Source of the DNA: Fennellomyces sp. T-0311
Lineage: Eukaryota; Mucoromycota; Mucoromycetes; Mucorales; Lichtheimiaceae
Assembly (NCBI GenBank): GCA_025266875.1
Contig: JALLLT010000018.1
Location: 558,001-622,000, forward strand
Direction: 5' to 3'
DNA length: 64,000 nucleotides
A program made the translations under genes and the position numbers. The notes below the pieces were generated by a model, which was not told the DNA's origin, did no database searches, and was given only the letters and a program-made list of their open reading frames with translations. This document shows positions 45,987 to 57,891 of this stretch, piece by piece; the first letter of the stretch is position 1; each line of letters starts with the position of its first letter.

Positions 45987-47716
45987 TCAATGTGGACAGC
46001 ATTTGGGGTTGTGCTGGGCAATCATTCCTTCCATAATTTGGATAGAAATCTCCAAGAGTTCCGCAATGGAGCCAGTTTTCTCCGGACCAAGCATATGTAT
46101 CTGAGCAAGTATACCAACCTCTGCTGCGCCACGGTATTCATCCGAGCGATTATAGTTCCATTGTTCTGTTGGCCACTCTATAGCCAAAAATTGCTCTTGG
46201 CTATAGTGGTCGTCTGGAATCCGGATGAATCGACTTGGCCCACCGCACACGCTTTTATGGCTTTCGGGAAGCTATTGTGCACATGTTAAGAATTTGCTAA
46301 AAATCATTGAAATACGCCCAATTCAAAATGACTTACCTGATTATAAATACACCAGAACTGCATATCATTATTTTCCTTCAGCTTACGAATTCTAGTGTTA
46401 TGGCACGTGTTATTTGAGTATCTACTTTTTTTTTGATGACTGCTCTACCTGGTTTGTTGGTCGTAACCGGCTTGGAAACTTGCAGATGCAAAATTGAAGT
46501 ATTCGGAAACCTTGTCCAGTAATGATTTATCTTTACCAGGCTTCTTTCTGTCACTAGTTTCGTTTATCTTGCAGTACGTTGTGTACCTATTGCTTTCAGG
46601 AGCAGCACTCGGATTTATCAAGTCGATCCATCCGTCATATGCAATTGCAGCAAGTAGTGCCGAAGCCGCTATATCGGTGTTGACGGTAGTAGCTGCGAAT
46701 ATTCCTCGGAGTGAAAATAGGTTTCTTGATTTTCCGACAGCCCTATTCGCAGCGCCTTCCACCCATTTTTCGATATCGCGTTTATGCTTTGCTGATGAAT
46801 GACTGGCCAATAAGCGAAGCGACTTGTTGAAAGACTGAGCATGAAGGGTACTGTAGGCGACATCGACAAATTCATGGTCGAGAGAAAAGAAAGGTGTATC
46901 GTACGCCAATAAACCGATTATCTTGGCTCCATTAGGCAGTGCATACTTTTCACTTTTTAGCATGTGTTGAATTGCATCAGCAGCTTAAAATCAATCAAGG
47001 TAAGTAAGCGCGTCGATCGCTCATGGCACACCTTTGCACAATTACCAAATAATCCGCCAACACTATATCCAACGAGAATAATGGCAACTTGATGGTCATC
47101 TTTCCACCTCACCTCGACACAATTTCGTAGTGACTTGTATAGATCGATAGGAACATCCGCACATTTTCTACTCAAAAAGCATGTTTTAAATCATTGGGCT
47201 TTAGAAACTTTGCCTCGGTAGGTGCCATCCAGTAGCGCTTATGCAAGCATACGTACCCACTAGGTTCGTACAGATAAATCGTTCTATCAACCCATACGTG
47301 TGGAAAATTTGCATTGCGGCGTAAGCGGTCGGCTAAACTGCCAGGAACACTCTATTCAATATTATTAGTTGTATCATGTAAGCATGTGCAAAGAAAAGGG
47401 CAAGTACCTGAAACAAATTTCTTGATCCAAGTAGCCCTTGTACATAAACAATTTTTACATTGACGAGTTTGGTGTTAGTGATGTTGCACCTGTGTTGCTG
47501 CCAAATTTGATATGAACTGGGAGCCTGCTGCCATGGAAAAGACATAGGTGTAGGAGAGCGTTGGTTCGGCGCTGAAAGCAGGGGCGCTGCCTGATGTCGC
47601 TGATCTTGGATGAATGGTGCACGGTACGGGTCGTCTCGCATCGGAAGTGCTGGACTGCAATTGTGTTGCTCACGTACTGGGAACGGTGGTGGGTTTTTCA
47701 TATTCCAGGGCGGCAT
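45987..47716 (-). CDS. alpha/beta-hydrolase array copy C, probable pseudoenzyme
   Basis: Open array member with a longer Pro/Gln-rich N-terminus (from MPPWNMKNPP at 47716) and the same exon pattern. Its catalytic landmarks are altered. The oxyanion-loop HGFLGS of its relatives is QGLLGS (KIVYVQGLLGSRNLFQ). The elbow GHSMGG is GYSVGG. The late catalytic His (LAHxxMF) is Gln (ILAQIHMLGPE). The remaining features are kept: TIYLYEPSG, AKIIGLLAYDTPFFSLDHE, a hydrophobic segment near AASALLAAIAYDG, QFWCIYNQ, and RFIRIPDDHYSQEQF in the last exon. No stop or frameshift interrupts the exons, so the gene seems maintained without normal catalysis. The nucleophile Ser itself remains. Confidence 0.7.
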
Positions 47717-48237
47717 TTTAGGTCGACAATCTTTATCAATGATTATAAATATTGTATACAGTAGAGTATTAGCAGCCAAATTACTAAACAAATGCAAATG
47801 TAATAAAGAATAAAGTGCATGCTAAGTGGGAAAAGAGTGTGCTTATATAGTTTTTTGTAAATGCCAAGCCTCTGATATAAATGGATAGTGGCGCGTATCA
47901 CAAAAGAGGAAAGCGCAGTACGTACAGTAATGAGCGGAATACGGATGCTCTGAACAGAGGGCGCCACTCCCATAATCGGCGATGGGAAATAATTTTTCCA
48001 TCCCAGCTTCCAAAATTGGAGTTCGCGGGCGTCTCCTGCTTCTCGGTGGAAATACCACTGTGAAGACTCGCTCGGATCGATATAAAAGGAAACTGTCACT
48101 TCTTCTGTGCTTTACTGTAAAACACGGTCAAAGTATTACAAAATGCGTTGGTTTTCCATCGTCTATCTATCATCTTTTATTAGTTTTTTTTTTTCATTTC
48201 CAACTTTTTTTTACAATGAACTTCAACAGTATTCAAT

Positions 48238-49602
48238 AATGCTGCAGAAAGAAGACGCCGTCGGGCAGCCTTTATGCAACGACTATGTAATAGAACTTAT
48301 TGCGCCTTCAGTCGCAGCTTTTGGAAGCTCACGCCATCGCTTTCGCACAACAACAGTTAACTGAATTCATGGTGCGGGATTCTGCACGTTGACGCATCCG
48401 AATCTGAACGACGACGATGGCGATAACGGTTGCAGATGGAATTATCGTATGAAAAGTCAACTTTGGAATAGCTTGTCAATACTTTGTCGACACATGAATT
48501 ATTTGCCTTGGGCTCTCCTCGAAGGACTCCAGTATACATTCAAGTCTGCTGTGCGGTGTGGCGTTTTGCAGACACCCATGTTAGATACCGAATGTTTGAA
48601 ACACAATACGGTTTGAGCCAAGATCGTACCACAATTTCACAATGCAATTTCTGAATGCCATCTGTGACGTTCACCGACAGCAGATCAGACGGCCAAGCAC
48701 ATCAGAAAATGCACAGCAAGCAACTTCAGCCTTTTTTAGCACCTACTGGACTGGCGAGCACCCACGACGCATGCAGAAGGCTACAAGGAGCCATCAGAGC
48801 CATGGATGGCAAACTCATTGTAATCCACAAGCCTGCTAGTAATGGACAATGCTTCTGGGATCGTGAATTACACCGTTCCATCAACTTACTTGCTGTATGT
48901 ACCGCTGATGGAAGATTCTCGTATATTGAAGCTGGTCAATCAGGTATTGTCAATTATGTACTGTAATATCGATCAATTACTCATTCTAATATATTTTCAA
49001 ATCAATCTATAAGGCCGAACCCATGATGAATGTACTTTTACCAATAGCACCCTTAATACGAAGCTAATGAATGAAACTGAACAATGATATCCAAACCGAA
49101 CTTATATCCTTGCCGGTTAGTATTTCGAGCATTCTGTATTTTGACGAATATTACTGACATGAAGCTGCTTAAACTTGAAAGACTCTGCGTATCCACTACG
49201 ACCACGATAATGGTGCTTTATTCACGAACAACAACAAGCCTCGCCGAGAAAAAATTCAACTTCGTTCACTCTTCGATGCATATCGCCATTGAACGAGCCT
49301 TTGGTTGCCTTGTCCCCCATTGAAGATTTTTACGCCATATCGTTCATCTTAAGAATCATGAGCGATTGACATTGGCGATATATACATGCTGTATATTGCA
49401 CAACATCTGCTTCGGCATGACCCTCATTCCAATGAACTTTTTCCCTTGAATACGGAAGAAGATGAAGGCATAACGGGACGCATTGCTGTAATGGGTTCAG
49501 GACACCAACACGGTTCTGGAGACACTGCGTCATGGCGTTAGCAAGGTATCTCAGTACGCGATAGATTAAGGGATGAATTGTATGAAGCGAGTGGTGGAGT
49601 GT
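48238..49602 (+). pseudogene. PIF/Harbinger (HARBI1-like) transposase, decayed
   Basis: Plus-strand fragments of a DDE_Tnp_4 transposase. An N-terminal part (MLQKEDAVGQPLC... from 48238) is followed by GAIRAMDGKLIVIHKPASN (first Asp, about 48795) and FWDRELHRSINLLAVC. Then RFSYIEAGQSG (to 48945), GRTHDECTFTNSTL (second Asp, about 49020), KFNFVHSSMHIAIERAFGC (Glu, about 49252-49310), CCILHNICF (about 49390) and RDRLRDELYEASGG before the stop at 49602. Several stops and frame changes separate the blocks. This copy lies between hydrolase copies C and D. Confidence 0.8.
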
Positions 49603-49655
49603 AGGAAAATAAAACAAACATTACAAAAAGTTAAGTATAAGTTAAACAGAGTCAT

Positions 49656-50433
49656 TTATTGATCTTCATTATTGTCGACTTGTTCTTCTTCAGTGCTGCT
49701 TGTGCTTGCATTGTTTTGCCCGCCACTGTTGCCAGTGCGACCAAAAAGCTCCCTCAGTGTCTGAATGTATTCTGAATGGTGTCGGTTTTCCGCTGTCTCG
49801 GAATCTCACGCACGACGGCCCTTCGCCTCCTCAAACCGTCGGAAAGATGCGCCAATACTAGCAATCACGCGGTCCATCTGCTGGTTAGCATTCTTGAGGA
49901 CCTGTTCTCGGAATGCAGTGGTTCGCCGTTATTGCGCTGGCCGCTCTTTAACTTCATCCTCGTGATTACATTATCTGTTCCGAACAAGGCCATTGATGGA
50001 ATCCATGGTGGTCGGTGGAGCAATTGCTGAATCGTTGCCAACAGTCCTATCCATGACGTCGTAATGCTCCCATCGCTCTTGATGTGAAGGCCCATTCTCC
50101 CCAGCCTGATTTTGCACCACGGCCCGGACATCACCGTAGATGTCTACGAAGTCACCTCACTACTTTTGCAAGGCTTCTTTGAGTGGCCTGCAGGATCGGT
50201 CTGTATATACACCTGCTCATCTGGTTCCAGACGGCTCCCTTGGCACCCTCTTAGATCGTGTTCATAAGTATGTCATATCTAGCACCGACAGCAACTATAA
50301 ATGCTTCGACACGATCATCTTCCCATCTGCGATTGGGTGCTTTCGCAGCGGAAGCAGGAGTGCTTGACGATGATAATGTTTCTGCAGCCTGTTGCTGTTG
50401 CTCTTGGCGCTCTTGCTGTTCCTGACGGGGATT
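49656..50433 (-). pseudogene. Myb/SANT-like partner gene of the Harbinger element
   Basis: Minus strand, tail-to-tail with the Harbinger transposase (54 bp between stops). A Gln-rich stretch (RQEQQERQEQQQQAAE) precedes NRRWEDDRVEAFIVAVGA, then a stop and EGAKGAVWNQMSRC. This is the tryptophan pattern of the Myb/SANT-like protein that Harbinger elements encode beside the transposase. The end reads LRELFGRTGNSGGQNN and EEEQVDNNEDQ with the stop at 49656. Internal stops (after ILMNTI and after LAKVVR) show decay. Confidence 0.7.
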
Positions 50434-51079
50434 CTACATCGCGATGTTGAAGATAGGATTGGTGTTGTTGCTGCGCATGTTAAAGATCAGAAAAAGGTTC
50501 AAAAAGATGGATGAAATGACTTTTATTCGACATTATCGTATCTCTACTACTTTTATAAACAATCGAGCGCGTCAATGCTTAAGTAAAAGAGAAAAAGAAC
50601 GCATATTCATTCATCGATGCGGTTGATGTATAGGAAAAGAAAATCTTTCTGTTCGGTGCACCGTTTCGGAAGATCTGGCTGGAGAGTACTTCGAAATACT
50701 TTGGATACATTTTTGTCTCTCTGTTCGGAGCGCCATTTGTCGGTGTGAGCGTAGATACAATGTTAAAAACTGTAGAACACTATGAATTTCTTAACTCTTA
50801 TTTTGCGTGTGATCAACAGCGGGTTGCAACATGTTTTCAAAGAAATCCTTTCAAAACTGGTGCCCCGGAGTGTTTATCTCGTCTAATACAGCACTTGGGA
50901 TGAAATATTACCATATGAAGCTCCTCTCTTCTACATAAAGAGGAAAAAGTCAAGTTGGATCATCATCATCTGCATTCGTTAACATACAAGAATATATTTA
51001 CTAATAACTTGGAGAAAAGGGAATGGCGAGAATCTAAAGAATCAAAGACTTCTAACGATGTGCGTATTTATATCGATAC
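50434..51079. other. spacer, right flank of the Harbinger relic
   Basis: No gene recognised. CTCTGTTCGGAGCGCCATTT near 50720-50740 and a related sequence near 47950-47975 (CTCTGAACAGAGGGCGCCAC) could be eroded element ends, but no convincing terminal inverted repeat or target duplication could be drawn. Confidence 0.3.
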
Positions 51080-52714
51080 CTATGTTTGTGGAGAAATTCC
51101 CAGGTGTTGAAGAATCATGTTCTTCATAATCGCTGTCGACTGGTTGCGCAGTTGATTTTCTGTCACATTCGCAGAGCCAAACATTGTTGTATGTGCAAGC
51201 AAGATTGTTTCGGTGCCTTCAGTGTCTCTGAAATATCTTGAACCTTGCCAAGGATCTGCGGGCCAATCAAGGGAAACAAAGGCTGGATGATACTGATGTA
51301 TGTAATCTGTTGTCTGAGGCTTCTCCGTATCATCTGGCTCCTCATTTTGCTTAATATTAGTGGGAGCCTCGACTTGTTCCTCGCTTGATGTCTGAGGCAT
51401 TTTGATGCCGTCTGATTCCTGATTTCGCTCCATATCGTTCGTTGTCCGATCCTGATTTGTATTGACCGGGACATGAATGAATCTACGATATTCACCATCC
51501 TCTGAGCCTATTACAGGCGGAAACTACAGCAAAAAACGTATCAGAAATTACTCATGCATGTACTTGTGGAAACCATACCCTATTGTATATGCAACGGAAC
51601 AGAATTCGATCGTTTTCCACAAGTTCACGTACTCTGGGTGTTTACGAATAATAAGTCTCTTTTGAGGCACGCTTCTCTTTCGCTCAGAGATTACACCTCT
51701 TACCTCTGCTCTTGGAGTTCACTGGAACCAAAAGTCTCCTTTGCAAAAATAAGGTACTCGTAAAGTTTGTTCAAATAGGAGCCGTTGTCGTCATTGCCAA
51801 TCGGTTTGTACGTCAATTCTCTGTACGTGTAGTAGCCAAGTAATCCAAGAAGTGACGAAGTCGTAGCCAGAGTACGGATAGGCTTGGTCTCACGTATTGC
51901 ATCTGGGCAAACGGCATCCTTAATAGCACCTTGGATATTGACTGCCGCCTCTTGCCACCAGCTCTCCTTTCTAGGTCCACTACTAATAATCATCTGAAGC
52001 CCCCATGTCCATGGTCGAAGTGTCAAATCTCTGAAAGCTGATCTAACAAATCCTTGGTCCAGTGAAAAGTAAGGTGTATCGTAACCCAGCAAGCCAATTA
52101 CTTCTGCGTTGTTGGGAAGAGGATGACCTTTGTTGTATATGTAACGAATAGCATCGGCCGCTGAATTATAAATAGCACAGATATTAACGCATTAGTTTCC
52201 TTCGCTTTCTTTGTTATCAATCTTACACGTACCAACTAATCCGCCCATACTGTGACCAACCAGAATAATAGCCAGGGCGCTGCACCCTTTCCATTGCGTC
52301 GTTATCAGCGTGCGAAGCTCTGTGTCAAGTCGCTGAGAGGCCTCTGTGTATCGCCTAAAAGAAGTACAATGGAAAATGTTCATTAGTCGACATATCAAAG
52401 TCAACAAGGTACTGCTATGTAGTCAGCAATATCGCGGCTATCAAATGCTCTGCAAAGTACCCTCTAGTTTCATATGGGTAAATTTGTGCGTCTACTCGAA
52501 CATTCCTATGTCGATCGTCATCAAGGGGATGTATGGCTTCTCCCAATCTTTGAGGGAAATTCTAGAGTGCATATTAGCATATAGGGTTATAGAACACAAA
52601 GAGAAGATCTAGTATAATAAGAAAGAGATTTACCGCAAAGGTTCTCACTGACCCACGAAATCCGTGCACATAGACGACTTTAACATCCAAGTAGGTTATA
52701 GTATCTGCTGTCAT
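51080..52714 (-). CDS. membrane alpha/beta-hydrolase, array copy D
   Basis: Intact array member. Short N-terminus MTADTITYLDVKVVYVHGF at 52714 with RGSVRTFA, then VRVDAQIYPYETRG, and RYTEASQRLDTELRTL with ILVGHSMGGLVG. Exon 4 has AEVIGLLGYDTPYFSLDQGF and a hydrophobic segment LATTSSLLGLLGYYTY. RILFRCIYNR is exon 5. The last exon (from about 51525) has a long polar insert (NQDRTTNDMERNQ through PDDTEKPQTTD, about 50 residues) absent from A, B, C and E, then FVSLDWPADPWQGS and LLAHTTMFGSAN. The Ser/Asp/His landmarks are all present. The polar insert is the main family-specific difference. Confidence 0.75.
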
Positions 52715-54092
52715 TTCGGCTTGATCAGAATCATTTTCAACCTGGAGAACCTATCTATCTTTATATATATATAATTACTCGTCCATTATTATCTGTTAGC
52801 TGCATGAAACAGTAGCGTGCTGCAAGATAAAAAAAATTGCGGCTCGCACGCATCAACAGAGTAGAATATGACAGAGTGTGCACAACAAAAAGCTACTCTC
52901 ATCCAATCAGGTTTCATGCGCCGCGATATCTACCCTTTTTACTAATGCTTGATGTATCTGCAAATCAACGGATACCCTCGAGCTCAGTGGTCAATGCATC
53001 TTCGGAAGAATACATGCAAATATTCAAGTGTTTACTGCGGTCTGGTGCGTAACCATACAGAAAGTGAAATTACGCTCGCAAAATAGTAATGTAAGTTCTA
53101 CAGCTTTTCGTGGCATATTATATCAACAATATATAGAAGCTTTATGCATTTAATAGCAAAAGAGGGCAAACAAAGCTGACTGGAGCAGTACATAGTTGAA
53201 AACGATAGTACAGTAGTGTAAAATCATGGAGAGGCAGCGGTGCTTCAACATGCTGAGTGTGGGAACAGCCGACGGAGGGCTTAGAAATATCCACAGATTA
53301 CTGCTGCGCAGCAACAAACATTACACTATGAGTTGAATAGCGCCGCAAAGTGTTGTGCATACATAATTCTTCGTACACGCGATATAGGGTACTCCTTATT
53401 ATCCATGGTATCTTGTCACACGAACTATCCTAGTGGCGCTTTCCTTATACGATACATACACAAACCAGATCGACAACTTGAACACAGTAGTATTTTCGTA
53501 CGCCATGTATTTCTTTATCAAAGACCATTGAATGCGTTATACGTACCATATCTAATGAGCAATAAAAAGGGCATATTTGCCTTTAGATGACGCTTGATGC
53601 GTGAATGAAAAATATATTTTACCATTGAGTTATATTTTCTGCAGCGTGCTCCCAATGCCACAAGCGAATATATTTGCTCCCACATGATCTGAATAATAAA
53701 GCAGTATTTCATTATCCATACCAGTTAATGACAAGTCATATGCATACTGTATTGCCCCCTATGTATATACATAGAGCAAGCACCAAAGTTGGTACATGGT
53801 ACATAATGCGGCTAAAGCAAACTAAGCCCATACGTATCGGACTGTACCGAAATTCTCACAAAGCAAGGAATTAAATATTTACAATAATTATCTACTTTAT
53901 CCACAAGCCTAAAATGTTTCATGTAATATCTTTATTACTTAAAATTATGCACAGTTTAAGGTAGATAGATATACGTATCGAATTATAAAAATGCGAGTGG
54001 AGAGGGTGTTTAGAGAATGTAAACTAGAGGAGTCAACAAAAGGGTCGGCATTAGCAAAGCAACACTCCATTGGCATCTAATTTTCAAAACGG
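52715..54092. other. 1.4 kb spacer within the hydrolase array
   Basis: A+T-rich, with a TATATATATA run near 52765 that may be part of the copy D promoter. Frames at 52837-53052, 53333-53590 and 53674-53874 carry no recognised domain. Confidence 0.35.
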
Positions 54093-55652
54093 CTACCACA
54101 AAGAGTTATCCTTGTAATATTGTGCAGAATGATAATTCACAATCATTCTATGAACTGCACGAATGCTCATGTCATAGAGATTAAACAGTGTTTCACTGTC
54201 CGCTGGCTCGAACATATATTTGTGTGCCAGTGCAATTGCTTCAGGGCTTCCACCATCGCAAGACCGGTTGGGACTGCTCTTGAAAAAATCAGATGGCAGC
54301 ATTAGTGGAACAAATAATCGGCGGTCATTATGGTGCTCTTTAGGCAAAGCGATGAACCTCATAGGTCTGTTCTTGTAAGACCAAGATGTTGCTGGAAACT
54401 AAGTTAACGTTAGCCACGGATTGCCGACCATGCTTTGTAAAGAACGATAATTGCCTGATTGTAGATGCACTGGAATACAATATTTTTGTTTTCCGTCAAG
54501 TCTCGGACTCTAATAATATGTACGTTTAGCTTCCTATACAAAAACTGTTTGCACCAGACTTACCTGGCTCGCTGATAATCACCAGATCTAAAGTTTTCAT
54601 ATGCGAATGTCATATATTCAAATACTTTTTCAGCATATGTCTCATTATTGAACGATCTTGGAGCGTTTTTGCATTCCTTGAAAGCATAAAACCCTAGAAT
54701 ACCAAGTACAAATGTCGCAGTAACTGTAGCATTTAGGAGGCCATAAAGGATGGGAATCGGAAATCCTCTTGTGATACGTCCAAGGAGACCGTTAATCATT
54801 CCGAAAATGTCGACTGTCGCATTTTCAATTCGTTTTTGGCGATCGCTTTTTTGCTTTGATAGGTTTTTCATAAGTTGAAGTGACGCGCTCCATGGTCGAC
54901 ATGTTAATGAATGAAGTACCGCCTCGACAAATCCATTATCAATAGAGTAAAACGGAGTGTCATATGCCAGGAGTCCGATGATTTTTGCTCCGTTGGGAAG
55001 AGGGTGACCTTTGTTGTCGATGTGGCGGATTGTATCGGCGGCTGTTGAATCAAAAGCGATATGTTAGTACTTTTCTTGTTCCTGAAAGTAGACTACTTGC
55101 TTATCTGATGTTACCTACGAAGCCGCCCATACTGTGGCCCGCCAAAATTATTGCAGGGGACCGACAGCCTGCCATTTCGTTCCGTATGTAATCGCATAGA
55201 TCTGAATAAAAGGTGATCGGCGCATCTTTGTATCTTCTAAAAATGGTTGTCCGAGAATACTTAAGCCGAAAAGGAAAATATATATATCGCTGGCCGAGTC
55301 TGGAATACGTTGTCATCCACTTACCCTTTGGTTTGATATATATAAAGTCGCTTATTTACTCGGACTTTAGGGTACATTGAGGAATTATTGAAAGCACGAG
55401 CTACTTCTTCTGGGAGGTTCTATCATAAATATGTAAGTACACACTTTACCTGCACGAAAGATAAGTAGAAACTATATGCAGTACCTTGAAAGTGTTTGCA
55501 CTACCAAGAAACCCGTGAATGTATATTATATGGACGTCGATCATTGGAGCATAGTACTGTTGTGATTGCGATGGATAAGGCGGTAGTGTTGGTGCCGTCA
55601 GCTCCGGCATAATCCAACTCGGCGGCCTCATGCTCGGTGGTACCCAGGACAT
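54093..55652 (-). CDS. membrane alpha/beta-hydrolase, array copy E
   Basis: Upstream-most array member, intact, about 440 aa. A Pro-rich N-terminus (MSWVPPSMRPPSWIMPELTA at 55652) leads to VHIIYIHGFLGSANTFK. Then VNKRLYIYQTKG, YKDAPITFYSDLCDY with ILAGHSMGGFVG, and exon 4 with AKIIGLLAYDTPFYSID, the membrane segment LNATVTATFVLGILGFYAFK and FEYMTFAYENFRSGDY. IVFQCIYNQ is exon 5. The last exon has RPMRFIALPKEHH and IALAHKYMFEPADS. All catalytic landmarks are kept. HKYMFEP is the form closest to the wider fungal DUF676-like family. Intron positions equal those in A-D. Confidence 0.75.
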
Positions 55653-56140
55653 TTTTTAAATAATCAAGTCGACTATGTACCAGGTCGTTGGTACTGTATA
55701 TAATTTTAACAAGAAGGAAATAGCCTTGCTTAAAAAAACGTCTTCTTTATAAGTGGCAATTGGGGAAAAAATGTTGTGAAGATAGTGTGAAAAGAGTTTA
55801 AAATAAGAACAAACAGCAAAGCCGCCGAACTTCTTTATCCAATTAGGAGTGGTGGCTGAGGGTACCAACCTAGCCTTACTTCTGGTTCTATGTTAACCCC
55901 TGCGTGGTACAATCGTATGAATAAGAACACTTTGTACTCTGATTGTGAATGTGTCGAGTCATCAGACATGCTACTAATAAGTACATATTCTTCGCAATTA
56001 TCTTTCGCCCAAATAGGATGCTGATGTATCGTAGCTCTTCATATTTTCATGCAATAGCAGCCTGATAGGTATATGCTGTTTGATGCGTAACAGCACCTAA
56101 AAGTCTTTATATGGAAAAAATGCGCCCTTTCTTCCCCTTG
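55653..56140. other. spacer upstream of copy E
   Basis: Presumed promoter of copy E. No other supported feature was seen. Confidence 0.35.
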
Positions 56141-56400
56141 TTATTGCAACGAATGCCGTGAAACTCGCCGATTCGCGATCGAGCGGAACGCGTTGTGACA
56201 CATGCCGTTTTTTGTGCTGCCACCCAACATTACAGGTACTCTCACGACATCTGGCTTGCCATCTGGGCCACCTAGGTTAAGGATAGGGTTCCCAAAAACA
56301 ATTTTATACCCCATTGCCGAATTGAATGAACTGTCAGTCCAGATAACTATCTGGTGTCTGTCTGGACTACCCTCCAACAGCTTAGGAAACTAGGATTCCT
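56141..56400 (-). pseudogene. unrecognised ORF fragment (possible TE remnant)
   Basis: The minus frame reads PKLLEGSPDRHQIVIWTDSS, then YKIVFGNPILNLGGPDGKPD and VRVPVMLGGSTKNGM, with the stop at 56141. Composition looks protein-like and the shadow plus frame less so. Upstream sequence to 56640 is closed in all frames. No family was recognised. Confidence 0.3.
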
Positions 56401-56687
56401 TTTTTGGTAGTAGGCGAGACAGCAGGCCAAATATCACGGGAGTACCCTATATGTTTCAGCATTATCGACAATATTCTTCTCTACCGTACGCAAGCGAATG
56501 CCTTTATATCTGTTGTCCTCGAGAAAGATATCGTTGATATGACTTCGGTGTACAGTCTGACAATTGAATGCGATTTAAAGCTATTTAAGCCAAAGTCGAA
56601 TTTGACATGGAGAAACAGTCACGCCGATTTCCTTTAAAAGCACTCTGCAAGACACTTCTTGCCCAGCCTCTTTTGCCTTAGGTAATT

Positions 56688-56730
56688 ATCCATCCATCCG
56701 CCCATCCATCCATCAACCGATGCATCCATC
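56688..56730. repeat. (ATCC)n microsatellite upstream of P0
   Basis: ATCC/CATC units with a few interruptions, about 100-145 bp before the P0 start codon. Confidence 0.85.
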
Positions 56731-56833
56731 GTTATGTGATAGTTGGATGCACGAAGCGCACAGATAACAAACGGTGTACTGATGAATGCCCGTTTAGGTT
56801 CTTTAAAAGTCCTCGAACAGCAAATTATTCAGC

Positions 56834-57891
56834 ATGTCGAAGCGAGAAGCCAAGGAACAATACTTTGAGAAGGTAAATTCGCTCAACAATTATGCGCTGG
56901 TTGCATAGATACTTACACACGTCGCTTTGAAATAATAGCTCAAGAACTACATTGACAGCTACCAGACTGTCTTCGTTGTCAACGTCGACAACGTCGGTTC
57001 TAACCAGATGCACCAGATCCGTCACTCCCTCCGTGGCCAAGCTGTCGTGCTCATGGGTAAGAACACCATGGTCCGTCGTGCTTTCCGTACCTTCGTTGCC
57101 GAGCGTCCCGAGCTTGACCGTTTGATGCCCCACGTCAAGGGTAACATTGGTTTCGTCTTCACCAACGGTGACCTCAAGGAGATCCGTAACAAGATCACCG
57201 AGAACCGCGTTGCTGCTCCTGCCCGTGCCAACGCCATTGCCCCTGGTGATGTCTACGTCCCTGCCGGTAACACTGGTATGGAACCCGGTAAGACCTCCTT
57301 CTTCCAGGCTCTCGGTATCCCCACCAAGATTTCGCGTGGTACCATTGAAATCGTCAGCGACGTCCAGGTCGTCACTGGTGGTGAGCGTGTCGGTCCCTCC
57401 GAGGCCGTCCTGCTTAACATGTTGAACATCTCGCCCTTCACCTACGGTATGAGCATCACCCAGGTGTTCGACAACGGCACTGCTTTCTCTCCCGAAGTTT
57501 TGGATGTCGAGGAGTCCTCTCTCGTTGCCAACCTCGTCAGCGCCCTCCGCGACGTTGCCGCCATTTCTTTGGCTGTCGGTTATCCCACCGCCGCTGCCGT
57601 TCCCCACTCCATCATCAACGGCTACAAGAACTTGTTGGCTGTCTCCGTTGCCACCGACTACACTTTCGAGGGCTCTGAGAAGATTAAGGAGTTCTTGGAG
57701 AATCCCGACGCTTTCGTCGTAGCTGCCCCCGTTGCCGCTGCCGCTGACACTGGTGCCGCCAAGGAAGAGGCTAAGGTTGAGGAAGAAGATGAGAGGTAAG
57801 AAAAGGGAGACTTTCAGGATATGTACTAGGTCATTAACCTGCGTAATTTCTATTTAGCGATGAGGACATGGGCTTCGGTCTTTTCGACTAA
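56834..57891 (+). CDS. RPP0: 60S acidic ribosomal protein P0 (uL10)
   Basis: Three exons (56834-56872, 56939-57795, 57858-57891) encode 309 aa. It starts [13 protein letters not shown], then [67 protein letters not shown] and [24 protein letters not shown] blocks. It ends in the stalk signature [11 protein letters not shown], which binds P1/P2 dimers and recruits elongation factors. The last exon carries only that C-terminal tag. Codon use is very strongly biased, as for highly expressed genes, unlike the surrounding DNA. Confidence 0.97.

Noticed and set aside
47940..50745. Terminal inverted repeats for the Harbinger element
   Set aside because: Candidate end sequences near 47950 and 50730 match poorly and lack a TWA target duplication.
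56825..57607. 260-codon minus-strand ORF opposite ribosomal protein P0
   Set aside because: Shadow of the strongly codon-biased P0 gene; low-complexity translation and no independent signals.
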